From positions 1 through 64,000 of the forward strand of contig JBBIVX010000009.1 in assembly GCA_037439465.1 (NCBI GenBank): a DNA stretch of 64,000 bases. The letters run 5' to 3'. Origin of the DNA: Parasulfuritortus sp037439465. GTDB lineage: Bacteria; Pseudomonadota; Gammaproteobacteria; Burkholderiales; Thiobacillaceae. The notes beneath the pieces were generated by a model. That model was not told the DNA's origin. It saw nothing but the letters and a program-made list of their open reading frames with translations, and ran no database searches. Shown in pieces: positions 24,542-32,713 of the stretch. Numbering within the stretch: position 1 is the stretch's first letter; the number at the start of each line of letters is the position of its first letter. The translations under genes and the position numbers were made by a program.

Positions 24542-24858
24542 TCCGGAAATCCTTTATACATCTGTTCGACGATCCACAACGCCTCGGGTTCGGAGAGGAA
24601 CGGCGCCCAGCCCGGCATGGCGGTGCCCGGCAGGCCATGGCGGATGACCGCGACCAGGGTTTCCGCCGGTTTGCCACGCAGCGCCGCGGCGGTGAGCGGA
24701 CCGCCGAGCCCGCCGGTGAGTTTGAGACCATGGCAAAAGCCACATTCCTGGCGCACGAAACGGGTCAGCTCTTGCTGCTTGGCCGGCGACAGGCCGTCGG
24801 CCTGCGCGGACACCGCACAACAGAATAACAAGGGCATGAGCCAGGAATGCGTTTTCAT
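24538..24858 (-). CDS. nirC: NirC, cytochrome c55X
   Basis: 106 aa. Signal peptide (MKTHSWLMPLLFCCAVSAQA), heme motif CGFCH and a Met ligand in GTAMPGW. A small monoheme electron carrier of the periplasm that supports NirS maturation or donates electrons to it. It is separated from nirS by a 49-nt gap holding a strong stem-loop, and overlaps nirF by ATGA. Confidence 0.9.
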   Translation of the reverse strand: MKTHSWLMPLLFCCAVSAQADGLSPAKQQELTRFVRQECGFCHGLKLTGGLGGPLTAAALRGKPAETLVAVIRHGLPGTAMPGWAPFLSEPEALWIVEQMYKGFPE

Positions 24859-24865
24859 GTGGGAA

Positions 24866-24895
24866 CGAAGCGCGGCGGTGAGCGGCCGCGCTTCG
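24866..24895 (-). terminator. Stem-loop without U-tract between nirS and nirC
   Basis: Perfect 11-bp inverted repeat CGAAGCGCGGC / GCCGCGCTTCG with an 8-nt loop, directly after the nirS stop. No T run follows, so it more likely stabilises the nirS mRNA 3' end or partly attenuates the downstream biosynthesis genes than ends transcription completely. Confidence 0.6.
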
Positions 24896-24907
24896 AGTCA
24901 GGTTGGA

Positions 24908-26626
24908 TCAATACACGTCGTACTGCGTGTTGTGTACGTTGAACTTGCCGGTGGGAGTGACCAGGCGCGGGTCCTTGATCACGGCCTTGACCTTGCGGGT
25001 CTTGTCGTCCATGACCACGATGGCCGATTCCTTGTCCTTCGGCCCCCACACCGACAGCCACACCTCGTCACCCTTGGCGTTGAATTCCGGGTGGGCGACA
25101 CGGGCGTTGTCGATACCGGCGATCTTGGCGACGTTGATCACCTCGGCCGGCTTGTCCGGGTGCTTGAGGTCGAACACCGAGACCGATTGGCGTACGGCGA
25201 CGTCCGGGTTGAGCGGCGCATCCGACCAGAGGTTGTCGGACTTGGGATGGGTCTTCAGGAACAGCGAGCCCGAGCCGTGGTTCTTGAGCCAGCGCACCAC
25301 CGTCCACGCCTGTTTCGGATGACCCTTGGGATCGGTGCCGATGACCGCGATGCGGTCGTCACCCAAGTGGCCGGTAGCCCAGACGGGGCCGTTCTTGCCA
25401 TCCACCCAGTTGGTGCCGCGGCCGGGGTGTGGCTTCACGCCCACTTTGACATTGGCGGCCAGCTTGCCTTCCTTGGTGTCCACCACCGACACGGTGTTGC
25501 GCATGTTGGCGGCCACCAGGAAATAGCGCTTGGAACCATCCCAGCCACCATCGTGCAGGAAGCGTTCAGCCTCGATCTCGGTGGTTTTCAGGTTCTTGAT
25601 GTCGCTGTAGTCAACCAGCAGCACCTTGCCGGTTTCCTTCACATTGACCACGAATTCAGGCTTGATGTGCGAGGAGACGATGGAAGCGACGCGCGGCTCG
25701 GCGTGATATTCCTGCTCATCATACGTGTAGCCGCGGGTGGACATGATCTTCAACGGCTTCAGCGTCGGGCCGTCCATCAGCACGTAGGCCGGCGGCCAAT
25801 AGGTGCCGGCGATGGCCAGTTTGTCCTCGAAACCCTTGAACTTGGAGGTATCGATGGAGCGGGCGTCGGAGCCGGTGCGGATGGTGGCCACCGTCTGCGG
25901 CGTTTCCATCCACAGATCGATCAGGTTGATCAGGCCGTCGCGGCCGGTGGTGTAGAGATAACGGCCGGACTTGGACAGGCGCGAGATGTGCACCGCGAAA
26001 CCGGTCTTGAGGACGGTGACGATCTTCTTGGTGTCGCCGTCGATCAGGGCCACTTGTCCGGAATCGCGCAAGGTGACGGAGAAGACGTTGTCGATGTTGA
26101 TGTTGTTCATTTTCTTCTTGGGCCGTTTTTCCACCGGCACGATCACCTTCCAGCTCGCCATCATTTCCTTCATGCCCCACTCCGGCGGGGTGGGGGGCGT
26201 CTGCTGGATGTAGCGCGCCATCAGATCGACTTCTTGCTCCGTCAGTTCATTGGCGGTGCCGAAACCGGGCATGCCACCCGAGGTGCCATAGTGGATGAAC
26301 ACCTTGAGGCTGTCAGTGCCCAGCTTCTGCATATCCTTGGGCAACAACGGCTTTCCGGTTGCGCCTTTGCGCAGCACGCCGTGGCAGCCGGCACAGCGGT
26401 CGAAATAGACCTGGCGGCCGGCATCGAATTCTGCCTTGGTCATCGGCGGGGCATTGGGGTCGGTGGACTGATACATCTCGACGCCTGCCAAGGTGGAACC
26501 GCCCCCTTGCAGATACGTGGTGGTGGGAGTATTGGTCTTGCCGGCATCATCCGCCGACCAGGCCAGGGTAATGGCCAGCGGCAGGGCCGCCAGCACGAGT
26601 GTCTTGCCGAACTGCATTGCGTTCAT
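24908..26626 (-). CDS. nirS: Cytochrome cd1 nitrite reductase
   Basis: 572 aa from the ATG at 26626, which has AGGAG 9 nt upstream; earlier in-frame starts lie inside the promoter. Signal peptide MNAMQFGKTLVLAALPLAITLAWS; cytochrome c domain with CAGCH and GGMPGFG; then the eight-bladed d1 propeller with the conserved AVHISR, a His in VGVKPHPGRG, HLGDDRIAVIGTD and the C-terminal GKFNVHNT. It reduces nitrite to NO in the periplasm. It is the first gene of nirSCF-DL-GH-hem-JN. An FNR-type box is centred 95 nt upstream, predicting a ~54-nt leader. Confidence 0.97.
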   Translation of the reverse strand: MNAMQFGKTLVLAALPLAITLAWSADDAGKTNTPTTTYLQGGGSTLAGVEMYQSTDPNAPPMTKAEFDAGRQVYFDRCAGCHGVLRKGATGKPLLPKDMQKLGTDSLKVFIHYGTSGGMPGFGTANELTEQEVDLMARYIQQTPPTPPEWGMKEMMASWKVIVPVEKRPKKKMNNINIDNVFSVTLRDSGQVALIDGDTKKIVTVLKTGFAVHISRLSKSGRYLYTTGRDGLINLIDLWMETPQTVATIRTGSDARSIDTSKFKGFEDKLAIAGTYWPPAYVLMDGPTLKPLKIMSTRGYTYDEQEYHAEPRVASIVSSHIKPEFVVNVKETGKVLLVDYSDIKNLKTTEIEAERFLHDGGWDGSKRYFLVAANMRNTVSVVDTKEGKLAANVKVGVKPHPGRGTNWVDGKNGPVWATGHLGDDRIAVIGTDPKGHPKQAWTVVRWLKNHGSGSLFLKTHPKSDNLWSDAPLNPDVAVRQSVSVFDLKHPDKPAEVINVAKIAGIDNARVAHPEFNAKGDEVWLSVWGPKDKESAIVVMDDKTRKVKAVIKDPRLVTPTGKFNVHNTQYDVY

Positions 26627-26714
26627 CGCTTGCTTCTCCTTCATCTCAGGGTTGCCGGGTAAAACCACGTCCTGTGTGGGGCGAACCTTACCCCCGGCCA
26701 CCGGGGGCTCAACC

Positions 26715-26728
26715 TTGACTTTTATCAA
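26715..26728 (-). promoter_or_regulatory. FNR/NnrR-type operator for nirS
   Basis: TTGAC-TTTT-ATCAA, matching the CRP/FNR 5-4-5 repeat. A possible -10 (TAAGGT, 26690-26685) lies ~31 nt from the centre on the minus strand. It is the nirS-proximal member of a pair of boxes 41 nt apart. Confidence 0.6.
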
Positions 26729-26755
26729 CGTGCGCTCCGGACAGGCTGCCTTCGA

Positions 26756-26769
26756 TTGACATTTATCAA
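26756..26769 (+). promoter_or_regulatory. FNR/NnrR-type operator for orf-norCB
   Basis: TTGAC-ATTT-ATCAA. The centre is ~69 nt before the ATG at 26832, and TACCAT at 26793-26798 is a candidate -10 at class II spacing. With the neighbouring box it drives the two divergent operons for nitrite and NO reduction. Confidence 0.62.
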
Positions 26770-26831
26770 AGGCGTTTCGCCCCGCCCATTCCTACCATCC
26801 GCCCCAGCCTGAATAACCCAGATGAGATGCC

Positions 26832-27194
26832 ATGATCGAACCCGTCGCGCTGGCCAATTTCTTCACCGTTTTCTTCTCGGCCGCCATGGTGATCGTGACC
26901 GGCGCCCTCTATGCCCTGTTGTTCGCCTACAGCCGTGCCAAGGGTGTGCCTCGGCTGATGCCGCTGGCCTATCTGGCCTATGTCGGTCTCTTCGTCTCGG
27001 TCATGACCCTGGCCAATGCCGCCAACCTTTTCCACGACACCTTCTGGACCGTCATTGTCGTGCTGATGCTTCTGGGTTATCTGCTTGCGCCCCATGCCAT
27101 CTGGCACCTATGTGTCGGCACGCATGCCGGCGAAGAGGCCGCCGACGTGGCCACAAACACCGTTTTTTCAACCGCTGTAAACAGGAGGAAATAA
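26832..27194 (+). CDS. Small membrane protein preceding norCB
   Basis: 120 aa with three predicted membrane helices (VALANFFTVFFSAAMVIVTG, LMPLAYLAYVGLFVSVMTL, TVIVVLMLLGYLLAPHAI). A His in NLFHDTF and two in APHAIWH lie near membrane faces. I do not recognise a named family; it is not NorE by sequence. It begins the norCB operon, 3 nt before norC, and shares the FNR-type promoter. A role in NOR assembly, or as an extra subunit, is an inference from position. Confidence 0.65.
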   Translation: MIEPVALANFFTVFFSAAMVIVTGALYALLFAYSRAKGVPRLMPLAYLAYVGLFVSVMTLANAANLFHDTFWTVIVVLMLLGYLLAPHAIWHLCVGTHAGEEAADVATNTVFSTAVNRRK

Positions 27195-27197
27195 ACA

Positions 27198-27854
27198 ATG
27201 ACCGCGAGCCCCTGGTGGGCTTCCGAATCCTTTTGGCGCAAAACCGCCATCTGGGTGACTGGAGGCTCCTTCGTCGTACTGATATTTCTGACCATGAACA
27301 CCTTGGCGCAGATATCCGCCGGTAGCAAACGCGTGCCGGCCTACTCGGTGATCAACAACCGCATCGATTACGTGCTCGACGGGAAACGTAATTTCCAGGT
27401 GCCGGTGATCGGCCCGGAAGAACCCCTGTTCGGCAAGAAACTTACCGAAGAAGAAGCCAAGGCGCTGGTGACCCACGGCAAGCTCACCACCCAGGCGAAG
27501 AACTGCATGGACTGCCACACTCTGCTCGGTAACGGCGCCTATTACGCGCCCGACCTGACCAAGGCCTGGCTGGACCCATCCTGGGGTTCGAAGGAAGTGC
27601 GCGAGCAGTCGATGGTGGAATTTCTCATGGATCCCAGCGACAAACAACACAATGCCGTCGGCCGCCGCATGCCCAAGCTCGGCATCACCGCAGAGGAGGC
27701 CCGCGCCACGGTGGCCTTCCTGAAATGGATGAGCAGCATCGACACCAATGGCTTCCCGGCAAACTTCAAGCCGATCGATCAGGCGGATGCGCCCGCCCCC
27801 ATCCCCGCCACCGTGCCCGCGCCTGACGCCAGCGCCGCGCCGGCTCAACAGTAA
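27198..27854 (+). CDS. norC: Nitric oxide reductase cytochrome c subunit
   Basis: 218 aa. One N-terminal membrane anchor (TAIWVTGGSFVVLIFLTMNTL), then a periplasmic cytochrome c domain with CMDCH, the NorC-typical LLGNGAYYAPDL and the Met ligand in GRRMPKL. A Pro/Ala-rich tail of ~35 residues extends beyond the usual ~150-aa core, which is uncommon. It passes electrons from periplasmic carriers to NorB. norB starts 12 nt after it. Confidence 0.95.
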   Translation: MTASPWWASESFWRKTAIWVTGGSFVVLIFLTMNTLAQISAGSKRVPAYSVINNRIDYVLDGKRNFQVPVIGPEEPLFGKKLTEEEAKALVTHGKLTTQAKNCMDCHTLLGNGAYYAPDLTKAWLDPSWGSKEVREQSMVEFLMDPSDKQHNAVGRRMPKLGITAEEARATVAFLKWMSSIDTNGFPANFKPIDQADAPAPIPATVPAPDASAAPAQQ

Positions 27855-27866
27855 AGGAGGCTGACC

Positions 27867-29318
27867 ATGGCAGTCCTTGGAATGCTCAATAGCGCCAACC
27901 TCAATGGTGGCCAGAAACTGGCGGTGAAATATTTCACCGTCGCCATCGTCCTGTTCGGGGCCCAGGTGCTGTTCGGCCTGCTCGCCGGCCTGCAGTACTT
28001 GATACCGGATTTCCTCTATGGTGTCCTCGACTTCTCGGTCAACCGCATGGTGCACATCAACGCCATGGTGGTCTGGCTGTTATACGGCTTCATCGGTTCG
28101 TCCTACTGGCTCTTGGAAGACGAATCCGGCGTGCCCGTGGTTGGGCTCGGCCTCGGCAACCTGGTCTTCTGGATACTCACCCTGGCCGTGGCCGTGGTGG
28201 TGTTGGTCTACCTCTTGATCCAGGTCGGACCGGGCGAGCAAAGCTCGATCTGGCTCATCAATGAAGGCCGCGAATACATCGAGGCGCCACGCTGGGCCGA
28301 CATCGGCATCGTCGTGTGCGTGCTGGCGTTCTTCTTCAACGTCGCCGCCACCTTCATGAAGGGCAAGTGGACCGGCATCTCCGGCGTACTGGTGCTCGAC
28401 CTGGTGGCACTGGCCGGTCTTTACCTGGCCGGCATGTTCTTCACCCCCAACATCTCTGTCGATCAATACTGGTGGTGGTGGGTGATCCACCTGTGGGTGG
28501 AAGCGACCTGGGAAGTTCTGGTCGGCTGCCTCATGGCCTATGCCCTGATCCAGACCCTGGGGGTGCGCCGCAAGATCGTCGAAACCTGGCTGTACATCGA
28601 GGTCGCCCTGATGTTCGGCTCCGGCATACTGGGTCTCGGCCACCATTACTTCTGGATCGGCACACCAGAATACTGGTTCACCATCGGCGGCTTCTTCTCC
28701 GCCCTCGAACCTGTGCCGCTGGTCGCCATGGTGGTGCATGCGGTATTCGATTCCGGCGCCCACAAGATGAAGAACAGCAATCACCCCGCCATGGCCTGGA
28801 TCATCGCCCACGCCTTCGGCAACTTCTTCGGCGCCGGCGTCTGGGGCTTCATGCATACCCTGCCGCAGATCAACCTCTACACCCACGGCACCCAGTGGTC
28901 CGCCTCCCACGGCCACCTCGCTTTCTTCGGTGCCTACGCCACCCTGGTCATCGGCTTCGTCTACCTTGCCCTGCAGAAGTGGCGCGGTAACGTCTGGATG
29001 AGCGGTCAACTGGTCGGCGCCTGGAAGTGGAAATGGGCCATTACCCTCCTCCACCTGGGCATGGTCGGCATGGTCATGGGCATGCTCGTCTCCGGTTACG
29101 AACAATCCCAGATCGAGCGCGCCATCGAGGGCTCCACCTGGGCCGGCTACTTCGCCGCGCAGGGCCATCCGTGGTTCGTGCAGGGCCTGTACTGGCGCCA
29201 GATATTCGGCTGGGTGTTTGCGGCCGGGTTCGTCCTGCTGGCATGGGACCTGATGACCATCGGCAAACGCGAAACACGGCCCATGGCGCAGCACCAAGAG
29301 GCGGCCGTCATTGCCTGA
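27867..29318 (+). CDS. norB: Nitric oxide reductase catalytic subunit (cNOR)
   Basis: 483 aa, twelve membrane helices. AAAGGAGG lies 8 nt upstream. Heme and FeB ligands are visible: NRMVHINAMVVW, HLWVEATWEVLVG (His and the FeB Glu), GLGHHYFWIGTPEYW and HGHLAFFGAYATLV. There is no quinol-oxidase-type N-terminal extension, so it is the cytochrome c-dependent form partnered with NorC. It reduces two NO to N2O. norQ and norD, usually needed for activation, are not adjacent. A strong terminator follows 39 nt after the stop. Confidence 0.96.
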   Translation: MAVLGMLNSANLNGGQKLAVKYFTVAIVLFGAQVLFGLLAGLQYLIPDFLYGVLDFSVNRMVHINAMVVWLLYGFIGSSYWLLEDESGVPVVGLGLGNLVFWILTLAVAVVVLVYLLIQVGPGEQSSIWLINEGREYIEAPRWADIGIVVCVLAFFFNVAATFMKGKWTGISGVLVLDLVALAGLYLAGMFFTPNISVDQYWWWWVIHLWVEATWEVLVGCLMAYALIQTLGVRRKIVETWLYIEVALMFGSGILGLGHHYFWIGTPEYWFTIGGFFSALEPVPLVAMVVHAVFDSGAHKMKNSNHPAMAWIIAHAFGNFFGAGVWGFMHTLPQINLYTHGTQWSASHGHLAFFGAYATLVIGFVYLALQKWRGNVWMSGQLVGAWKWKWAITLLHLGMVGMVMGMLVSGYEQSQIERAIEGSTWAGYFAAQGHPWFVQGLYWRQIFGWVFAAGFVLLAWDLMTIGKRETRPMAQHQEAAVIA

Positions 29319-29357
29319 CAAAACATTCAACGAGACCGTTCTCCTCTCGGTCCACTC

Positions 29358-29384
29358 AGCCCGCCCTCCGGCGGGCTTTTTTTT
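29358..29384 (+). terminator. Rho-independent terminator after norB
   Basis: AGCCCGCC / GGCGGGCT stem of 8 bp, loop CTCC, then eight T (29377-29384). A textbook intrinsic terminator for the orf-norCB operon. Confidence 0.92.
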
Positions 29385-29546
29385 GCGCCCGTGCCCTTGA
29401 CGGTGATTGCTACGGTTTGGCAACACCTTCGCCGCCGGATCAAGGAGATGTCATGGAAGCATTAGCTCGATGGCCGCAGCCGCGTTAACATAAAAATCGT
29501 TGGGCAGCGGCTCCGTCGCTGGCACCCCTATCCTGAGGATACCGAG

Positions 29547-30143
29547 ATGAAACGATCGCAGCCGTTGTGGGCTTGTCTACTGGTCGCGGCCTATTCCTTG
29601 ACCAGCGCCAGCCCCGCCTGGAGTACCCCTCAGCCGCGCAAGCACGGCCATCGAGGCATGGCCCACAAGCAGAAGGTGGTCCCCCATAGGCTGGCGGCCA
29701 GGGCGCCAGCTGCCGCGGCATCCAAGCCCATTGTCATCCTGCCTGCCATGATGGCGGCATCGCTGGCGGCCCCGGTCATGGCGGTTGCCCTGCCAGCGCC
29801 TGCGGCGCCGGTGACCGTGCCGGCCAGGGGCAATCCCTACCTGGCCTACCAGCAACCGTTGGCGCCAGTGTCTCCGGTCAAGAGCCTCGGCGCGGTGATC
29901 GACGGCATCAAGCTGGCGTTGCCCAGCCTGCCTGGCGATGGGCAATCGCTGCTGCCGCATATCCAGACCGTATACCCGACTGGCGAAAAACCGCTGGTGG
30001 TGCTGACCTTCAAATGCCCGACCGAGCTGATCGGTATCACACCGATGCCGATCAAGGCCTTGCATGAGCTGGTGAACCTGGGGATGGACGGCGTCAACCG
30101 CAGCAACCTGCTCTCCTTCAACCTGCAGCAGGTCTGCCAATAA
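29547..30143 (+). CDS. Secreted protein of unknown function
   Basis: 198 aa. A Sec signal (PLWACLLVAAYSLTSASPAWS) is followed by a basic His-rich stretch and an Ala/Pro-rich linker, then a C-terminal domain of ~90 residues (SLGAVIDGIKLALPSLPGD, PLVVLTFKCPTELIGITPMPIKALHELVNLGMDGVN) with two Cys, one near the C-terminus, that could form a disulfide. I recognise no family. GAGGAT lies upstream of the ATG. It stands alone between norB and the minus-strand operon, and the 228 nt before it hold only the norB terminator and a weak 11-codon ORF. Confidence 0.55.
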   Translation: MKRSQPLWACLLVAAYSLTSASPAWSTPQPRKHGHRGMAHKQKVVPHRLAARAPAAAASKPIVILPAMMAASLAAPVMAVALPAPAAPVTVPARGNPYLAYQQPLAPVSPVKSLGAVIDGIKLALPSLPGDGQSLLPHIQTVYPTGEKPLVVLTFKCPTELIGITPMPIKALHELVNLGMDGVNRSNLLSFNLQQVCQ

Positions 30144-30160
30144 CCGGCCACCGGCGCGGC

Positions 30161-31060
30161 TCAGCGCCGCAGATCGCGAATGCGGTCGTGGTAACGGGCG
30201 CGGTAGAGCAATCGGCGGCGTTCCGGGCTGTCGGTGAAGCCGTCGCGAGTATGCAGCACGTTGTTGCAGAGAAGGCCCATGCCCGGCTGCATCTTCAGGC
30301 GGAACCAGCCGGCCGGTTGACTGGCCAGCAAATCCTCGATGGCCCGCACGGCAGCCAGAGTAGTCGGGTCATCCTTCCAGACTATGCTCTTGGTGCGGGC
30401 GGTGTAGCGCAGATGCAGGCCGCCGCTGGCGGCATCCACCAGGAATACCGGGCCGGGCTCGGCCGGCCGCTCGCCGTCGATCTCATCGACCCGTGCCGGG
30501 ATGGTCATGGCGTCAGCCGCCATCAGGGCGCGGATGAAGTCCGGGTTGCCCTCGCGCAGGTGTATGTAGGCCAGTTCGTGATCGTATAACTCATTGTCAC
30601 CGCCCTCGCTTGCCGCGCGCACGCAATGCAGGGTCATAGCCAGGATGCGCCGGGATTCCGGGTTGTAATAGCCGTCGGTGTGCCAGCGGATGCGGTGATG
30701 GGTGTAAGGAATGAAATCACCGCGCTTCTGGCCATCCTCTTCGCGCGGCGTCAAGCTGGAGATGCCGTCTTCGTCGGCCAGCCAGTTGGCGTCGAGATGA
30801 GTGAGGCCAAACTGGGCCGAAAGCGCGCGCACGGCGTCCTTGTCCTCGGCCTCGCCCAGTGCGGTGGCGTAGATGGCCATGTTGCACTTGGCGACGCGAT
30901 CCAGCAGCGCGCGATATTCGGTTTCGCTCAGAGCATGCGGATCACGCACCGCGACGATGAGTTCCTCACCTCTGGTTGGATAGCCGGCAAGCTTGGCGTC
31001 GCGCCAGCGCTGGTAGCCGGATTCATTGTCGGGATGGAATGGGCTGTCGAGAGGGATCAT
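30161..31060 (-). CDS. TauD/TfdA-like Fe(II)/2-oxoglutarate dioxygenase
   Basis: 299 aa. The iron triad is visible as WHTD (His and Asp, ~residue 127) and the distal His in NNVLHTRDGF (~272), with a C-terminal RRRLLYRARY providing the 2-oxoglutarate Arg. The fold matches the TauD family, whose members hydroxylate taurine, sulfonates or small acids; the substrate cannot be read from sequence. It is the last gene of the minus-strand operon divergent from dsrA. A sulfonate or organosulfur substrate is a reasonable guess from context only. It is O2-dependent, which contrasts with the anaerobic neighbours. Confidence 0.8.
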   Translation of the reverse strand: MIPLDSPFHPDNESGYQRWRDAKLAGYPTRGEELIVAVRDPHALSETEYRALLDRVAKCNMAIYATALGEAEDKDAVRALSAQFGLTHLDANWLADEDGISSLTPREEDGQKRGDFIPYTHHRIRWHTDGYYNPESRRILAMTLHCVRAASEGGDNELYDHELAYIHLREGNPDFIRALMAADAMTIPARVDEIDGERPAEPGPVFLVDAASGGLHLRYTARTKSIVWKDDPTTLAAVRAIEDLLASQPAGWFRLKMQPGMGLLCNNVLHTRDGFTDSPERRRLLYRARYHDRIRDLRR

Positions 31061-31063
31061 TTC

Positions 31064-31155
31064 GAGTGAGGGGCGAGGTATTAGGGGTAAGGTGTTAGGG
31101 ATGAGGAGGAATGGGGTGGGTGCGGGAGTTGCCCCTCACGCCTCACCCCTCACCG
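31064..31155. repeat. Low-complexity inverted-repeat spacer (CCTCACC type)
   Basis: GAGTGAGGGGCGAGG near 31064 and GCCCCTCACGCCTCACC from 31130 are inverted copies made of heptamer-like GTGAGGG / CCTCACC units. They sit between the TauD-like gene and the gene at 31136, overlapping the latter's 3' end. Related spacers occur at 32595 and 38335. Confidence 0.5.
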
Positions 31156-31723
31156 GATAGAAGCCATCCACCTGCTTCTTCACCGTGCCCAGTATTTCAG
31201 GCATCTCGATGTCCATGATCTGATCCTGGATCCAGGTCTGGTCTGTCTTTTCCATGTCCTCGCGTATCTGCAGACTGAGGAAACGCAAGGCCTGGAAACT
31301 GGGCCGGTCATCCGGGAAGTCATAATGGGCGTACTCGGTCATGCGGCTGTTGAGCAAGTCAATATAGCCTTGCTGGTAATCATAGTCGGGATCCTTGGCG
31401 CCCTCGGTGAAGTCGAGGACGTTGTCTTCCATGATTTCGGCGAGGCGAACACCCAGGGCGCTGACCAGTTCGCCGCGGCCGGCGGTGCTCAGTCGCGGGA
31501 AGACCAGACGATCGACATAATGCACGGCAAAGGCCGTCAGTTCGGCGATGATCTTGAAACCGCGCTGCGGCGTGATGATGTCGTAATCGGCGCGGGACAG
31601 GTTGTCGAGGCTGCGATCGGCCATGCGCCAGATGGTGGTGGCCAGCGCGCCGGCAATCTCCCCAACAGGGTGTTCGCCTTCCTTCTTGAACCAGACCGTC
31701 TTGACGCGGGTAGGGGCAGCCAT
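31136..31723 (-). CDS. Conserved-looking alpha-helical protein of unknown function
   Basis: 195 aa, no membrane helix or signal peptide. Mostly helical: VGEIAGALATTIWRMADRSL, RGFKIIAELTAFAVHYVDRL, ELVSALGVRLAEIMEDNVLDF, then YDYQQGYIDLLNSRMTEYAHYDF and LRFLSLQIREDME, ending VDGFYPVRG. I do not recognise the family. Its ATG directly follows the sseA stop (TGAATG), so translation is coupled to sseA. A part in sulfur handling follows from the operon only. Confidence 0.6.
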   Translation of the reverse strand: MAAPTRVKTVWFKKEGEHPVGEIAGALATTIWRMADRSLDNLSRADYDIITPQRGFKIIAELTAFAVHYVDRLVFPRLSTAGRGELVSALGVRLAEIMEDNVLDFTEGAKDPDYDYQQGYIDLLNSRMTEYAHYDFPDDRPSFQALRFLSLQIREDMEKTDQTWIQDQIMDIEMPEILGTVKKQVDGFYPVRGEA

Positions 31724-32575
31724 TCATTCACCTGTGGCGACGGGTCGGGACGGATCGGTGATCCATTCGCTCCAGGAACCGACATAAAGGCGTGAGCCAG
31801 ACAGCCCGGCAATCTCCATGGCCAGGACATTGTGGCAGGCGGTGACGCCGGAGCCGCACATGTGGATCACGTCGGACGGTGCCCGCCCCTTGAGCAGGGC
31901 CTGGTAGTTCTCGCGCAGTGCCTCGGGCGGCAAATAGGTGCCGTCGAGATCGAGATTTTCCTCGAAGTTCCAGTTGACGGCGCCGGGCACATGTCCGGCG
32001 ACCGGGTCGAGCGGCTCATATTCGCCGCTGAAACGGCGCTCGGGCCGCGCGTCGAGAATGAGCCTGTCGCCGCTTTGCATGGCACGCATGACCTCGTCGG
32101 CCGCTACGTACAGGCTGCTCTCGGGCAGGCTGGCACAAGCGCCCTTGCCCTCGGTTACGGTCACCTCATGGGTAGTGGGACGGTGTTCCCGCAGCCATTT
32201 GGGATAACCGCCGTCAAGCAGGGCCGCGCCCGGATGTCCCAGCCAGCGCAACAGCCACCACAAACGCACGGCCATGGCGCCGAAACTGTCGTCATACACC
32301 ACCACCTGTTTGTTGACGCCCACGCCCCAGCGGCACAGTTTGTCGGTCAGTACATTCACATCGGGCAATGGATGCCGCCCCAGGCCCGGCCCCGGCGGCG
32401 CCGCCAGGTCAGCGTCGAGATGGGCATAGCGGGCGCCGGGGATGTGGCTTTTCAGATAGGCCTGGCGGCCAGCCTCGGCATCGGTCAGGGTGAAGCGACA
32501 ATCGATGACGACCCAGTGCGGGTCATCGAGATGACGAGCCAGATCGTCGGTGGAAACGAGAGTGGTGTAGAACAT
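31724..32575 (-). CDS. sseA: Thiosulfate / 3-mercaptopyruvate sulfurtransferase
   Basis: 283 aa with two rhodanese domains. The first starts VSTDDLARHLDDPHWVVIDC and lacks a catalytic Cys. The second carries the active loop CGSGVTA (~residue 238), the form typical of 3-mercaptopyruvate sulfurtransferases, and ends SGSRLYVGSWSEW. It moves sulfane sulfur to thiophilic acceptors. Next to dsr it could deliver persulfide sulfur into the TusA/DsrEFH/DsrC relay. It is part of the minus-strand companion operon. Confidence 0.88.
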   Translation of the reverse strand: MFYTTLVSTDDLARHLDDPHWVVIDCRFTLTDAEAGRQAYLKSHIPGARYAHLDADLAAPPGPGLGRHPLPDVNVLTDKLCRWGVGVNKQVVVYDDSFGAMAVRLWWLLRWLGHPGAALLDGGYPKWLREHRPTTHEVTVTEGKGACASLPESSLYVAADEVMRAMQSGDRLILDARPERRFSGEYEPLDPVAGHVPGAVNWNFEENLDLDGTYLPPEALRENYQALLKGRAPSDVIHMCGSGVTACHNVLAMEIAGLSGSRLYVGSWSEWITDPSRPVATGE

Positions 32576-32594
32576 AAATTCAGTGACGTATTAC

Positions 32595-32645
32595 GCGTGA
32601 CGAGCGACGGGGGTGGCTTGCCGTCCCGTCACTCGTGACCCGTCG
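32595..32645. repeat. Low-complexity inverted-repeat spacer (GTCACTCGT type)
   Basis: GTGACGAGCGACGGG and CCCGTCACTCGT form imperfect inverted arms; a further GTCACTCGTCACC copy lies at ~32697. The 138-nt gap between the DsrC paralogue and sseA holds little else. Confidence 0.5.
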
Positions 32646-32713
32646 CGGCGATGGGTTCGAAGACGGCGAGGACAAGTGGAGCGAGGCTTTGCAGCCGTCA
32701 CTCGTCACCGCGC

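Noticed and set aside
29453..29488. 11-codon ORF with an AAGGAG site after norB, possible leader peptide
   Set aside because: No attenuator-type hairpin pair or regulatory codon run follows, and the next gene has its own ribosome binding site.
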